Assembly: GCA_050288165.1 (NCBI GenBank) | Contig: JBNKDG010000004.1 | Span: forward strand, 62,001 to 126,000 | DNA from: JAPHTQ01 sp050288165 | GTDB taxonomy: Bacteria > Pseudomonadota > Gammaproteobacteria > Thiohalomonadales > Thiohalomonadaceae | Direction: 5' to 3' | Length of the DNA: 64,000 nt | Shown: positions 18,925 to 28,426 of the stretch, piece by piece | Layout: every line of letters starts with the position of its first letter | Position numbering within the stretch: position 1 is the first letter of the stretch | Translations under genes and position numbers: made by a program | Notes under the pieces: generated by a model | Databases searched by the model: none | Seen by the model: only the letters and a program-made list of their open reading frames with translations | Told to the model about the DNA's origin: nothing

Positions 18925-19992
18925 GTGGCCATGAGAACCCTTTCCCCCAAACAGATCATTCGCGCCGGTTTATTGCTGTTGCCCTCCACCGTGGTTTTCG
19001 CCGCCGGACCGCCTGGTGGTATGCCGCCGATGCCGGTGGAAGCTCAGCCGGTGACAGTCGGGGAGATTGTCCGCAGTGCGGAGACGGTTGGTAACCTGCT
19101 TGGCTATGAGGCGGTGGTATTGCGTCCGCAGATCCAGGGCAAGGTGGATAAAATTCTGTTCGAGGAGGGGCAACCGGTGACGGCAGGGCAGCCGATGGTG
19201 CAACTCGACGACGCGCAATACAAAGCTGAACTAAACGAGGCGGTGGCCAATCGCGATTTGAGCGATGCCAACTATCGTCGTACCCAGGAGTTGATCAAAC
19301 GCAAGGTGGCTTCCGACACCGATCGTGACAAGGCCTATGCGGAACTGCAGGCCAACAAGGCGCGTGTGGCCTTGAAGAAAGACGCACTGAGCAAGACGGT
19401 GCTTGTCGCACCGTTTGAAGGTATTGCCGGTCTGCGTGCGGTTAGCGTCGGCGATGTGGTTACACCGGGACAGGCATTGGTAGAGGTAGTGGATGTCGAT
19501 CCGATTAAGGTCGACTTCCGCATACCGGAGAAGTATGTCGGTGAGGTCAAAGCGGGGCAGCCGATCACTATCAGTGTGGATGCTTTTCCTGGCGAGAAAT
19601 TTCTTGGCGAAGTCTATGCGGTGGCGCCGCTGATCGATAGCAACGGACGTAACCTGCAGATGCGTGCCACGATACCCAACGCCGACAGTCGTTTGCTTCC
19701 CGGTATGTTTGCCCGGGTCGCGTTGACGCTGAAGACATATGAGAACGCCATCAGCGTGCCGGAAGAGGCGATTGTGCCGATGGGCGACAAGCAACTGGTT
19801 TATCGCATCAAGGATGGTAAAGCGGAGATGGTACCGGTGAAACTCGGTATCCGCCATCAGGCGATGGTGCAGGTGGTACAAGGGCTGGAGCCGGGCGACG
19901 TGGTGATCACTGCCGGACAGATTAAAGTTCGCCCCGGTGCGCCGGTTAACCCGATCAACCTCAAGCCTGCCAACACCGAGGCACCGTTATGA
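18925..19992 (+). CDS. RND efflux periplasmic adaptor (membrane fusion protein)
   Basis: About 355 aa. A signal peptide (IIRAGLLLLPSTVVFAAG) is followed by the lipoyl and alpha-hairpin domains (VVLRPQIQGKVDKILFEEGQPVTAGQPMVQLDD ... LVAPFEGIAGLRAVSVGDVVTPGQALVEVVD) and the beta-barrel and membrane-proximal domains. It links the pump to an outer-membrane channel, and no tolC-like gene is here. GTG 18925 has AGGAG at 18914-18918 with 6-nt spacing. ATG 18931 is the alternative at 12 nt. Its stop overlaps the start of the pump gene by 4 bp. Confidence 0.9.
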   Translation: MAMRTLSPKQIIRAGLLLLPSTVVFAAGPPGGMPPMPVEAQPVTVGEIVRSAETVGNLLGYEAVVLRPQIQGKVDKILFEEGQPVTAGQPMVQLDDAQYKAELNEAVANRDLSDANYRRTQELIKRKVASDTDRDKAYAELQANKARVALKKDALSKTVLVAPFEGIAGLRAVSVGDVVTPGQALVEVVDVDPIKVDFRIPEKYVGEVKAGQPITISVDAFPGEKFLGEVYAVAPLIDSNGRNLQMRATIPNADSRLLPGMFARVALTLKTYENAISVPEEAIVPMGDKQLVYRIKDGKAEMVPVKLGIRHQAMVQVVQGLEPGDVVITAGQIKVRPGAPVNPINLKPANTEAPL

Positions 19993-22900
19993 TTCTTTCC
20001 GATATCAGCATCCGTCGCCCGGTACTGGCGACGGTGATGACTCTGCTTATCGTGCTGGTGGGGATCATCGCTTATGACAGACTGTCTGTGCGCGAATACC
20101 CCAGTATCGATGTGCCGGTGGTGACGGTAGCGACTACCTACTACGGTGCCAACGCCGCGATCATGGAGTCGCAGGTAACCAAGGTGCTGGAAGACTCCCT
20201 CTCCGGTATCGAGGGCATCGACTTTCTCACATCGGTCAGCCGTGCCGAGTCGAGCCAAATCACCGTCAACTTCAAACTGACCCGTGATCCCGATGCGGCT
20301 GCCAACGATGTCCGCGACCGGGTGGCCCGAGTGCGTGGTCTGCTGCCTGACGAGATTGAGGAGCCCATCGTCTCCAAGGAAGAGGCCGATGCACAGCCGA
20401 TCATCTACATGGCCTTCTCCTCCGATCGTCACGATATGCTGGAGGTGACCGATGTAGCCAATCGCCTGGTGAAAGACCGGGTGCAGACCATCGACGGTGT
20501 GGCCAACGTAAGGATCTTCGGTGAGCGTCGTTACTCCATGCGTATCTGGCTGGATCGGGCGCGTATGGCCGCCTACCACGTTACCCCTCAGGATATCGAG
20601 GCGGCATTGCGGGCGCAGAACCTGGAGGTACCCTCCGGGCGCATCGAATCCTCACAGCGGGAATTCTCCGTGTTGGCCGAGACCGATCTGCGTACTCCGG
20701 AGCAATTCCGTCAGGTGATCCTGCGTGATGATTCCGGTTATCTGGTGCGTCTGGGCGATGTTGCCCGGGTTGAGGTTGCCCCTGCCGATGAGCGTCGCAT
20801 TACCCGTTTCAAGGGTGAGAATGCAGTAGCTCTCGGGGTGATCAAACAGTCCACCGCCAATCCGCTGGACGTTTCCAAAGCGTTGCATGAGATGTTGCCG
20901 ACTATCAAATCGGTGTTACCTGAAGGGATGCAGGTCAACATCGCCTATGATAAATCGATCTTCATCGAGCGCTCCATTCAATCGGTCTACACCACCATCG
21001 CCGAGGCGGTGGTGCTGGTTATTATCGTGATCTTCGGTTTCCTGCGCAGTGCGCGGGCCACTTTGATCCCGATGGTGACCATCCCGGTATCGTTGATCGG
21101 TGCCTTCTTTTTCATGTATCTCTTCGGTTTCAGCATCAACATCCTCACCTTGCTGGCGATGGTACTGGCGATTGGTCTGGTGGTGGACGACGCCATCGTT
21201 ATGCTGGAAAACATTTATCGCCACATCGAAGATGGCGAGGAACCGATACAGGCGGCGCTCAAAGGTGCTAAGGAGATCGGTTTCGCGGTACTGGCGATGA
21301 CCTTTACTCTGGCGGCGGTGTTTACCCCGGTCGCCTTTACCGAGGGGGCCACCGGTCGCCTGTTTGCCGAGTTCGCGCTGACCCTTGCCGGTGCCGTTAT
21401 CGTCTCCGGTTTCGTCGCTCTGACCCTGTCACCAATGCTCTGCTCGCGCATGCTCAAACACGAAAAGCACGGTGCCCTTTACGAGATGGGTGAGCGCTTC
21501 CTTACCGCGTTGAACGAGAAATATGAACACCTGTTGCGCCGGGCACTGGAACGCCGTGCGCTGGTGATCGGTGTGAGCCTGATTGTGGTGCTGGCCATGG
21601 GTGGCCTGTTCGCCCTGCTCAAATCTGAGTTGGCGCCGGTCGAAGACCGAGGTCTGGTGATGGGGATCGGTATCGGCCCCGACGGCGCCACCCCGGCTAA
21701 CATCGACAAATCGGCACGCCGTATGGAGGCAATTTACAACACCATCCCTGAGGCGGAGCGCTACTTCATGGTGGTAGGGGTGCCGACAGTAAACCAGATC
21801 ATCTCCTTCGTCGGTCTCAAGGACTGGGACGAGCGGAAACGCAGCGCTACCGAGATTACCAACGAACTGCGTCCCAAACTGTTCATGGGGATCCCTGGCG
21901 TGCTGGCTTTTGCGGTACAGCCGCCGTCGTTGGGACAGAGCGTGATCAGCCGTCCGCTGGAGTTTTATATCCAGAGCACCGCCACCTACGACGAACTGCA
22001 ACAGACCACCGACCAGATCATGGCCAAGGTGCGGACGAATCCCGGCCTGCTCAATCCCGATACCGACCTCAAGCTGAACAAGCCGGAGTTGCGGGTGCAG
22101 GTCAATCGGGAGAAGAGCGCCCTGGTCGGGGTGCAGGTCTCGACCATCAACCGTACCCTGGAAAGCATGCTCGGTGGGCGCACTGTCACCCGCTACAAGC
22201 AGGCGGGCGAGCAGTACGACGTCATCGTTCAGGTGGAGGATGTGGATCGGCGCAACCCGCAGGATCTGACCGATATTCAGGTTCGTTCCGGCAGTGGCGA
22301 GATGGTGCAACTGGGCAATCTTGTTTCCATGCAGGAGACGGTGTCGCCGAAGGAGTTGAACCACTTCAACAAACTGCGCGCGGTGAAGATCACCGCCACT
22401 CCGGCGCCCGGTTATAGCCTGGGTGAGGCGATCGCCTTTATGCAGCAGACTTTGGCGGAGGTCGCACCGGATGCACTGTTCGACTACGGCGGTCAGTCGC
22501 GGGAGTTCATTGAATCGAGCAGTGCCCTGTTCGTTACCGGCCTGCTGGCGCTCGGATTCATCTATCTGGTACTGGCGGCACAGTTCGAGAGCTTCCGTTC
22601 GCCGCTGATCATTCTGCTCTCTGTGCCGTTGGCGATGACCGGTGCGCTGCTGACCCTCAAACTCACTGGTGGCACCCTCAACATCTACAGCAAGGTGGGC
22701 CTGATCACCCTGATCGGCCTGATCACCAAGCACGGTATTTTGATCGTTGAGTTTGCCAACCAGATGCGCGACAAGGGGCACGAAGTGACCCAGGCGGTGG
22801 TTGAGGCAGCGGTGCTGCGTCTGCGACCGATCCTGATGACCACCGGCGCGATGGTGCTGGGTTCCATCCCGTTGGCGCTGGCCACAGGGGCAGGCGCTGA

Positions 22901-23021
22901 GAGCCGGGTGCAGATCGGTTGGGTTATCGTTGGCGGTATGAGCTTCGGTACCTTGCTGACCCTGTTTGTGGTGCCAGTGGTCTATAGCTACATCGCAGGC
23001 AAACGCCCTCATGCTCTCTAA
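19989..23021 (+). CDS. RND efflux pump, inner-membrane subunit
   Basis: 1010 aa, the usual AcrB/MexF-type length with 12 membrane helices and two large periplasmic loops. Typical signs are ISIRRPVLATVMTLLIVLVG at the N-terminus and MVLAIGLVVDDAIVMLENIYRH in TM4, with the paired aspartates of the proton relay. FGTLLTLFVVPVVYSYI lies at the C-terminus. It is a multidrug (HAE1-type) proton antiporter by similarity, and the substrate is unknown. It overlaps the adaptor by ATGA and is probably controlled by the divergent MarR protein. Confidence 0.94.
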   Translation: MILSDISIRRPVLATVMTLLIVLVGIIAYDRLSVREYPSIDVPVVTVATTYYGANAAIMESQVTKVLEDSLSGIEGIDFLTSVSRAESSQITVNFKLTRDPDAAANDVRDRVARVRGLLPDEIEEPIVSKEEADAQPIIYMAFSSDRHDMLEVTDVANRLVKDRVQTIDGVANVRIFGERRYSMRIWLDRARMAAYHVTPQDIEAALRAQNLEVPSGRIESSQREFSVLAETDLRTPEQFRQVILRDDSGYLVRLGDVARVEVAPADERRITRFKGENAVALGVIKQSTANPLDVSKALHEMLPTIKSVLPEGMQVNIAYDKSIFIERSIQSVYTTIAEAVVLVIIVIFGFLRSARATLIPMVTIPVSLIGAFFFMYLFGFSINILTLLAMVLAIGLVVDDAIVMLENIYRHIEDGEEPIQAALKGAKEIGFAVLAMTFTLAAVFTPVAFTEGATGRLFAEFALTLAGAVIVSGFVALTLSPMLCSRMLKHEKHGALYEMGERFLTALNEKYEHLLRRALERRALVIGVSLIVVLAMGGLFALLKSELAPVEDRGLVMGIGIGPDGATPANIDKSARRMEAIYNTIPEAERYFMVVGVPTVNQIISFVGLKDWDERKRSATEITNELRPKLFMGIPGVLAFAVQPPSLGQSVISRPLEFYIQSTATYDELQQTTDQIMAKVRTNPGLLNPDTDLKLNKPELRVQVNREKSALVGVQVSTINRTLESMLGGRTVTRYKQAGEQYDVIVQVEDVDRRNPQDLTDIQVRSGSGEMVQLGNLVSMQETVSPKELNHFNKLRAVKITATPAPGYSLGEAIAFMQQTLAEVAPDALFDYGGQSREFIESSSALFVTGLLALGFIYLVLAAQFESFRSPLIILLSVPLAMTGALLTLKLTGGTLNIYSKVGLITLIGLITKHGILIVEFANQMRDKGHEVTQAVVEAAVLRLRPILMTTGAMVLGSIPLALATGAGAESRVQIGWVIVGGMSFGTLLTLFVVPVVYSYIAGKRPHAL

Positions 23022-23040
23022 CTTACTGTTTTAAAAACAA

Positions 23041-23076
23041 ACGGCGCGGATTTAAACTTAATGTTTCCCGCGCCGT
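23041..23076 (-). terminator. GC-rich hairpin after the RND operon
   Basis: Arms ACGGCGCGG (23041-23049) and CCGCGCCGT (23068-23076). The T-run follows on the minus strand, where no gene ends nearby. On the plus strand it may still protect or end the RND mRNA. Confidence 0.45.
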
Positions 23077-23182
23077 TCATAGTAGTACTCAATACTTGAC
23101 TTGAATGATTGGTTATTGCCGCTATAGTTGTTCTTAAGTGCCACAGCAAACAGGCGGAGGTTTATCGCCGGGGAGTCAGAGT

Positions 23183-23362
23183 ATGAGCAACTTGGCAGAG
23201 CAACTTCAGAGTGAGTCAGTCTCCTGCACTGTCTGTCAGCAGGAGATCCCTCACACTAACGGGCTGTCAGTCGAGGCGCAGGAGTATCTCTTCTTCTTCT
23301 GCGGCGTGGGCTGTTACAGCTCCTGGCAACAAGAGAATGGTGCCTCACTGGTAAAAGGTTAA
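23183..23362 (+). CDS. Small Cys-rich putative metal-binding protein (DUF3330-like)
   Basis: 59 aa. Two cysteine pairs are visible: CTVC at residues 15-18 and CGVGC near 40-44, a treble-clef-like spacing around the hydrophobic EAQEYLFFFCG. This resembles the DUF3330 family of small zinc-ribbon-like proteins. ATG 23183 has GGGGAG (23170-23175) 7 nt before it; the frame upstream to 23138 lacks a site. A strong terminator follows, so it is probably a single-gene unit. Function unknown. Confidence 0.72.
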   Translation: MSNLAEQLQSESVSCTVCQQEIPHTNGLSVEAQEYLFFFCGVGCYSSWQQENGASLVKG

Positions 23363-23388
23363 TAAACCGCCAGTTTGAAGGCATCAGG

Positions 23389-23417
23389 GCGGCACCTGCA
23401 AAGGTGCCGCTTTTTTT
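23389..23417 (+). terminator. Intrinsic terminator
   Basis: GCGGCACCT (gcaa) AGGTGCCGC followed by seven T: a perfect 9-bp stem after the small Cys-rich gene. Confidence 0.95.
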
Positions 23418-23422
23418 ACAGC

Positions 23423-23776
23423 CTATTGATCCGACCAGACGGCCAATTCGTTTCCGCCCGGTTCCCTGAACTGAAAGCGGCGGCCGCCGGGAAAGGAGAA
23501 GATTGGCTTGATGATCTTGCCGCCGTTCTGTTCGACCTTCTGCTGTGTCTTTTCCAGATCCTTGCTGTAGAGCACGATCAATGCGCTGCCGTTACCGGTG
23601 TCGGCGCTGAGTTCCGACTGGTAGAAACCGCCGTTGATACCTGAGTTGCTGAAGGCGGTGTAGTCTGGACCGAAATCGGTAAAGTGCCAGTCGAAAACCT
23701 TGCTGAAAAAAGTCTTGGTGGCGAGGATGTCTCGGGAAGGAAACTCTACGTAGCTGATCTTTGAGTGAGGGCTCAT
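23423..23776 (-). CDS. VOC/glyoxalase-like protein
   Basis: 117 aa. It shows the beta-alpha-beta-beta-beta pattern of the vicinal-oxygen-chelate fold: SYVEFPSRDILATKTFFSKVFDWHFTDFGPDYTAFSNSGINGGFY, then ALIVLYSKDLEKTQQKVEQNGGKI and RRFQFREPGGNELAVWSDQ at the end, with the typical DPxGN-like turn EPGGNELAVW. It may be an enzyme or a binding protein. ATG 23776 has AAGGAG 6 nt upstream. It starts 10 bp after the end of kdpE and may be the last gene of that operon. Confidence 0.85.
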   Translation of the reverse strand: MSPHSKISYVEFPSRDILATKTFFSKVFDWHFTDFGPDYTAFSNSGINGGFYQSELSADTGNGSALIVLYSKDLEKTQQKVEQNGGKIIKPIFSFPGGRRFQFREPGGNELAVWSDQ

Positions 23777-23786
23777 GAGTGCTCCT

Positions 23787-24491
23787 TTACACATTTCCAC
23801 TTAAAAGACGATAACCAACGCCTTGCACAGTGAGAATATAACGTGGTCGGGTTGGCTGATCCCCCAGCTTTTGCCGCAGATGCCCGATGAGTACCCGCAG
23901 GTGATGGGTCTCGTCTTCGCGGTTGGCCCCCCAGATTTCGCGAATGATCTGCTGGTGCGTCAGCACCCGGTCGGGATTGTTCACCAGCATGCGCAGCAGG
24001 CTGTACTCCTTGCGTGACAGGTGTACCAGCTTGCCCTTGACGCTGACAGTGCGTGTCGACAGGTCGACTTTGAGGCCACCGTGTTCAAACACGGCGTTAT
24101 TCTCACCGACAGGTGTTTCGCTGTTTCGCAGCAGCACCCGGATACGCGCCATCAGTTCTGAGATGCCGAAGGGTTTGGTGACATAGTCATTGGCACCGCT
24201 ATCGAGTGCCATCACCTTTTCCGCTTCATCGGAACGTACCGAGAGGACGATGATCGGCAACGCTGACCATTCACGTAAACGTCGAATGAACTCCTGGCCG
24301 TCCATATCGGGTAACCCCAGATCCAGGATCACCAGATCGACATTTTCTCCGCTGCTAAGCTGCAGCCCTTCCTCCGCCTGACGGGCTTCCAGTATTGTGA
24401 AGCCATGTGCTTCGAGGCTGATGCGGAGAAACTTGCGAATGTGCGGATCATCCTCTACCAGCAGGATGGTACCCGATAGTGATTGATTCAT
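23787..24491 (-). CDS. kdpE: KdpE-like OmpR-family response regulator
   Basis: 234 aa. The receiver domain has LLVEDDPHIRKFL, phospho-acceptor LVILDLGLPDMDG and YVTKPFGISELMARI. The C-terminal winged helix contains LSRKEYSLLRMLVNNPDRVLTHQQIIREIWG and LRVLIGHLRQKLGD, the KdpE-type output domain. It overlaps the start of its kinase partner by 4 bp. kdpFABC is absent and trkH lies upstream in divergent orientation, so its target is probably local K+ transport. Confidence 0.9.
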   Translation of the reverse strand: MNQSLSGTILLVEDDPHIRKFLRISLEAHGFTILEARQAEEGLQLSSGENVDLVILDLGLPDMDGQEFIRRLREWSALPIIVLSVRSDEAEKVMALDSGANDYVTKPFGISELMARIRVLLRNSETPVGENNAVFEHGGLKVDLSTRTVSVKGKLVHLSRKEYSLLRMLVNNPDRVLTHQQIIREIWGANREDETHHLRVLIGHLRQKLGDQPTRPRYILTVQGVGYRLLSGNV

Positions 24492-25966
24492 GTCTCTTGC
24501 TCCGTCTGATGTAGCGGCAGTGACAGGCGGATGCAGGTACCTCTGCCGTTCAATCCCGAATGAACCGAGACCTGTCCGCCATGCGCATTGATCAGCCCAC
24601 GGCAGATGGCAAGGCCGAGCCCTGTACCACTTCGGTGCCGATCGCCGCGAGTCGCTGTGTAAAACATATCGAAAACTTTTTCCCGTTCCGCTTCCGGTAT
24701 TCCTGGCCCCTCATCACAGACATCGATCTCGGCCATTCCGTTCACACCGCGTAGTTGAATGGTGATGGCTGAACCAGTGGGAGAGAAGCTGGCGGCATTA
24801 TCCAGTACGTTCACCAGCGCCTGTTCGACTAGCACACCCTGCACATACAACAGCGGAAACTCGTCGGGGACGTCGAGTTTTACCAGGTGTGTTGAGAGAT
24901 CTCTGTGCAGTCGTTCGATGGCTGCTGAGATGATATCGCTGATATCCACCCAGTCGCGTTTCGGTGTGAGTGTTCCGCCACCGAGTCGGGTCATGTCGAG
25001 CAGGTTCTGGATATAGCGATTTAGCCGTTCCGCTTCTTCCAGCACCGTCTGGAGGAGATCAATGCGATCGGCCTCCTGAATGTTGTCGGCATATTCCAGC
25101 AGGCTGGAGGTGGAACCGATAATCGAAGAGAGTGGTGTACGCAGATCATGTGACACCGATGAGAGCAGAGCAGAGCGTAACTGCTCCGTTTCGGCCGAAA
25201 CATGAGCCGCTTCCAGATCAGAGACCAGTCGTACTCGTTCCAGTGTGGCACCGGCCAGATCGCTAAGGATGCGCAACAGCTCCTGTTTGGCCGGGTCGAG
25301 CGAAGGATAGTGTAGATAGAAGTGTCCGTGAATGCTGTGTGGACTGCTGAAATGGATGCAATAACCTTCATCCACGGGGCCACACTCTTCTATCTCATCC
25401 AGGCGTTGTAGTGTCTGTTGCGGTGGCGGCGGCAGAGGTTGGAATCCATCGTGACCGAAAATCGAACCGTTGTTCATGATCACCCAGGCCGGTGCATTGA
25501 AGGTCTGGGCAATGTGGCGCACCAGATGGCGTAGCACACTGTCATCGTCGGGTGCGGTGGCCAGCATCCGCGAGAAGTCATTGATATTGGTCAGGCGTTG
25601 AACCATGAAACGGTTCTGCGCCATCTCTTCATGCATCCGTGCCGCCAGCCTGCCGCTAAGCATGGCGATGATGAGAAAGAATACCAGCGTGGCGATCTCG
25701 CCATCGTTCTCCACTTCAAGGGTGTAGTAGGGCTGGGTGAAAAAGAAGTTAAAGCTGAGAAAGCTCAATACACCAGTGGTTAAGGCTGTTTGCAGACCGA
25801 AACGGGAGGCGCTTAACAGCACGGCAACGAGAAAAATCAGTGATAGGTTGGCATGTGGCAACATGGCGTGGGCGACGAAGGCGAGTGGCGTCACCACCAG
25901 CACGATGAGCCCGGCAATCAGGATGCTGCGCCAGAAAGAGAGGCTTGTGGCTTCTGCTGATATCAC
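24488..25966 (-). CDS. KdpD-type sensor kinase lacking the N-terminal KdpD/USP domains
   Basis: 492 aa. It begins directly with the DUF4118 four-helix membrane domain (residues about 15-110, FGLQTALTTGVLSFLSFNFFFTQPYY), then a GAF-like region (about 125-245), HisKA with phospho-accepting His273 in SSVSHDLRTPL, and an HATPase domain (N box VLDNAASFSP, DEGPGIP, GTGLGLAI). Full KdpD is about 890 aa, so the roughly 370-residue N-terminal KdpD and USP-like part is missing without any frameshift sign. Start is GTG 25966. It pairs with KdpE and faces trkH. Confidence 0.88.
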   Translation of the reverse strand: MISAEATSLSFWRSILIAGLIVLVVTPLAFVAHAMLPHANLSLIFLVAVLLSASRFGLQTALTTGVLSFLSFNFFFTQPYYTLEVENDGEIATLVFFLIIAMLSGRLAARMHEEMAQNRFMVQRLTNINDFSRMLATAPDDDSVLRHLVRHIAQTFNAPAWVIMNNGSIFGHDGFQPLPPPPQQTLQRLDEIEECGPVDEGYCIHFSSPHSIHGHFYLHYPSLDPAKQELLRILSDLAGATLERVRLVSDLEAAHVSAETEQLRSALLSSVSHDLRTPLSSIIGSTSSLLEYADNIQEADRIDLLQTVLEEAERLNRYIQNLLDMTRLGGGTLTPKRDWVDISDIISAAIERLHRDLSTHLVKLDVPDEFPLLYVQGVLVEQALVNVLDNAASFSPTGSAITIQLRGVNGMAEIDVCDEGPGIPEAEREKVFDMFYTATRGDRHRSGTGLGLAICRGLINAHGGQVSVHSGLNGRGTCIRLSLPLHQTEQET

Positions 25967-26132
25967 ATCATTTCTACAGGTTGCACCGCATGTGGCTTCA
26001 TTCTATACGTTATGTCCATCTAGAGAGATAAAAAAAGTATAAACATTTTTCAAAGATTTTAGCTGTCGTTCGCACCACAGAGGACCAGAATGTCGCGCCA
26101 TCCAGCAGTAGTTTGCGAGACTGGTACGTAGC

Positions 26133-27578
26133 ATGAGTCTCTCCTTCATCGGCCGCCTGGTAGGCGTGCTTCTGTTGCTTTTCTCCCTGGCCCTTATGCC
26201 ACCGATACTGCTTGCCTGGATATATGGCGAAGCAGTGCTCGCCAATCTGCTCTCTACCCTCTCTCTCTGTTTTGGATCGGGTCTGGCTTTGTGGTTGTTG
26301 TTTCGCCATCAACGACACCGTATCCGTACCCGTGATGGCTTCCTTATTGTCACCCTGCTCTGGGGAATCATCAGTCTGGCCGGTGCCCTGCCTTTCATTT
26401 TGACGCTACACATGGATATGGCCGCCGCCTTTTTTGAGTCGGCTTCTGCCTTTACCACCACCGGGGCGACGGTGCTCTCGGGTCTTGATCAGCTACCCCA
26501 TTCCATTCTGCTCTATCGGCAGGAGTTGCAGTGGTTGGGTGGGATCGGTGTGGTGGTTTCAGCGGTGGCGTTGATGCCAATGCTCGGTATCGGCGGTATG
26601 CAGCTGTATAAAGCTGAAACGGCAGGGCCGATCAAGGATGAAAAACTGACCCCGCGCATTGCCCATACTGCTCGCGTGATCTGGCGCATCTATTCGGTGA
26701 TGACGCTGCTCTGCGCGCTAGGTTACTGGCTGGCGGGAATGGATCTGTTCGACGCGGTGTGCCATAGCCTGGCGACGGTCTCGACCGGCGGTTTCTCAAC
26801 TCACGATGCCAGTATCGGCTACTTCAACAGCACGGCGATTGAGACAGTGGCGGTGGTGTTTATGTTGCTTGGAGCGATCAGTTTTAACGTCCACTATCTT
26901 GCCATCCGCAAAGGATCGTTACTGGCTTACTGGCAGAGTATCGAGGTACGGGTGTTTCTCCTTTTTGTTACGGCGATCGTTCTGCTTATCGCCGCCGTTC
27001 TCTACTGGCAAGGAGAACAACCTTCTCTGCATGATGCGTTACGTTACTCGATGTTTGAGACAGTTTCGGTCGTCACCAGTACCGGGTTCGGTATTGGAGA
27101 TTTTTCACACTGGCCGGGAATGTTGCCGGTGTTGCTGATCTTCATCAGCTTTGTCGGTGGTTGTGCGGGTTCAACTGCAGGCGGTATGAAGGTGATCCGT
27201 TTTATCCTGTTGAGCAAACAGGCACTGCTTGAAATTATGCGCCTGATCCATCCACGACTGACCCGCCAGGTCAAACTGGGCGGTAAGGTGGTTGGCGAAC
27301 GGGTGGTGTCGGCGGTGTGGGGGTTCTTTGCGGTTTACGTCGCCGTGTTCGTTGTTTTCCTGTTGCTGCTAATGGCGGACGGCCTGGATCAGGTAACCGC
27401 TTTCGGTGCCGTAGCGACCAGTATGAATAACCTGGGTCCGGGGTTGGGCAAGGTGGCAACCGATTTTAGTGCGCTGAACGATTTTGCCCTGGTGCTGACG
27501 TCGCTGGCCATGTTGCTGGGGCGGCTGGAGATATTTACCGTATTGGTGCTGCTGAATGCCGCCTTCTGGCGAGAATAG
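26133..27578 (+). CDS. trkH: Trk-type potassium uptake protein TrkH
   Basis: 481 aa, the typical length. Four selectivity-filter loops are visible: SASAFTTTGATVL, ATVSTGGFSTHD, SVVTSTGFGIGDF and AVATSMNNLGPGLG. The intramembrane gating-loop region is VGGCAGSTAGGMKVIRF. It is a K+ (Na+ or H+ coupled) channel-like transporter that needs the ring protein TrkA, which is not adjacent. It is divergent from the KdpDE-like pair across 166 bp, which suggests that this pair senses K+ status and controls trkH. Confidence 0.94.
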   Translation: MSLSFIGRLVGVLLLLFSLALMPPILLAWIYGEAVLANLLSTLSLCFGSGLALWLLFRHQRHRIRTRDGFLIVTLLWGIISLAGALPFILTLHMDMAAAFFESASAFTTTGATVLSGLDQLPHSILLYRQELQWLGGIGVVVSAVALMPMLGIGGMQLYKAETAGPIKDEKLTPRIAHTARVIWRIYSVMTLLCALGYWLAGMDLFDAVCHSLATVSTGGFSTHDASIGYFNSTAIETVAVVFMLLGAISFNVHYLAIRKGSLLAYWQSIEVRVFLLFVTAIVLLIAAVLYWQGEQPSLHDALRYSMFETVSVVTSTGFGIGDFSHWPGMLPVLLIFISFVGGCAGSTAGGMKVIRFILLSKQALLEIMRLIHPRLTRQVKLGGKVVGERVVSAVWGFFAVYVAVFVVFLLLLMADGLDQVTAFGAVATSMNNLGPGLGKVATDFSALNDFALVLTSLAMLLGRLEIFTVLVLLNAAFWRE

Positions 27579-27642
27579 TTTATTGCCGCAGGATGACTGT
27601 GATAAAAATAGGTGAACTATCTATCGATGTGCGGGGGAAATC

Positions 27643-28044
27643 ATGGTCGATCGCAAGCGTCCGGCTGGTACGCCAATCAACAGTAACAAGCTGGATAAGG
27701 TGGTTGCCGAAGCGCGGCAAAATGCTGAAAAGCGAATGCAGGGGTATCGTGAGCAGTCGTTACGCATCCATCCCTGGGTCTGTGGCCGCTGCGGGCGTGA
27801 GTTTACCCGGGAGAATTTGCACGAACTGACGGTGCATCATAAGGATCACAATCACGACAATAATCCCCCCGACGGCAGCAACTGGGAAAACCTCTGTCTC
27901 TATTGCCACGACAACGAACACCAGCGCTATGTGGAACACGTGCGCGGTTATGATGGCTTGGCGTCGAAGCAGGAGGATAAACCGGCCACCTTCAATCCAT
28001 TTGCCGATCTGAAAGCGATGCTGGACGATAAGGAAAAGAAGTAA
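27643..28044 (+). CDS. YajD-type HNH nuclease-domain protein
   Basis: 133 aa. The core is an HNH motif with a zinc ribbon: WVCGRCGREF, TVHHKDHNHDNNPPDGSNWENLCLYCHDNEHQR. The His-His pair, the central Asn in NWENL and the distal His are all present. ATG 27643 has GGGGGAAA just upstream. E. coli YajD has a similar size, and its cellular role is not established. It follows trkH by 64 bp on the same strand. No restriction or toxin partner is adjacent. Confidence 0.88.
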   Translation: MVDRKRPAGTPINSNKLDKVVAEARQNAEKRMQGYREQSLRIHPWVCGRCGREFTRENLHELTVHHKDHNHDNNPPDGSNWENLCLYCHDNEHQRYVEHVRGYDGLASKQEDKPATFNPFADLKAMLDDKEKK

Positions 28045-28057
28045 CGCTGGCTGGATA

Positions 28058-28402
28058 TCAGGCGATGCCGCAGCGCTCAAGAAAACGCTGGCGCGCTTCT
28101 TCAAGTGATCGCTGCTGTTCCTCCGGATTATTGCTGTTCCGTTGCAGTGCATCCAGGCTTGCCTGGTGATACTCCGCCATGGCGTCGATGACGGTTTGGG
28201 TATCGATGGAATCCGGCAGCGATGATGCAGGTTGCGCGACATCACGGTTTGCCGTCGCCACGGGTTTGACCAGGGCGGAGCGCGGAATCATCCGCTGGTG
28301 ATTATTATCCAGATTGGCGGCAGTCAATGGGCCGGTCTTGCTGTATCGCTCGTTCTGATATTCAAAGCACTCACCAACAGGAAGAAGGACGAATTTCATC
28401 AT
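28058..28402 (-). CDS. Hypothetical protein, 114 aa
   Basis: Not recognised. The N-terminus MMKFVLLPVGECFEYQNERYSKTGPLTAANLDNNHQRMIPRSALV reads like a small beta-rich domain, and the phrase FEYQNERYSKTGPLTA resembles phage or regulatory small-domain proteins. A polar linker and a helical segment with many Gln and Glu (MAEYHQASLDALQR ... LEEARQRFLERCG) follow. It converges on the HNH gene and lies 24 bp downstream of another hypothetical gene, so those two may be co-transcribed. Confidence 0.65.
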   Translation of the reverse strand: MMKFVLLPVGECFEYQNERYSKTGPLTAANLDNNHQRMIPRSALVKPVATANRDVAQPASSLPDSIDTQTVIDAMAEYHQASLDALQRNSNNPEEQQRSLEEARQRFLERCGIA

Positions 28403-28426
28403 CGAACTGTAACAACCCGTTGCTGC

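Noticed and set aside
21429..23012. 527-codon open frame on the minus strand
   Set aside because: It is the antisense shadow of the RND pump gene, whose motifs are clear; the composition (many His and Gln) is typical of such shadows.
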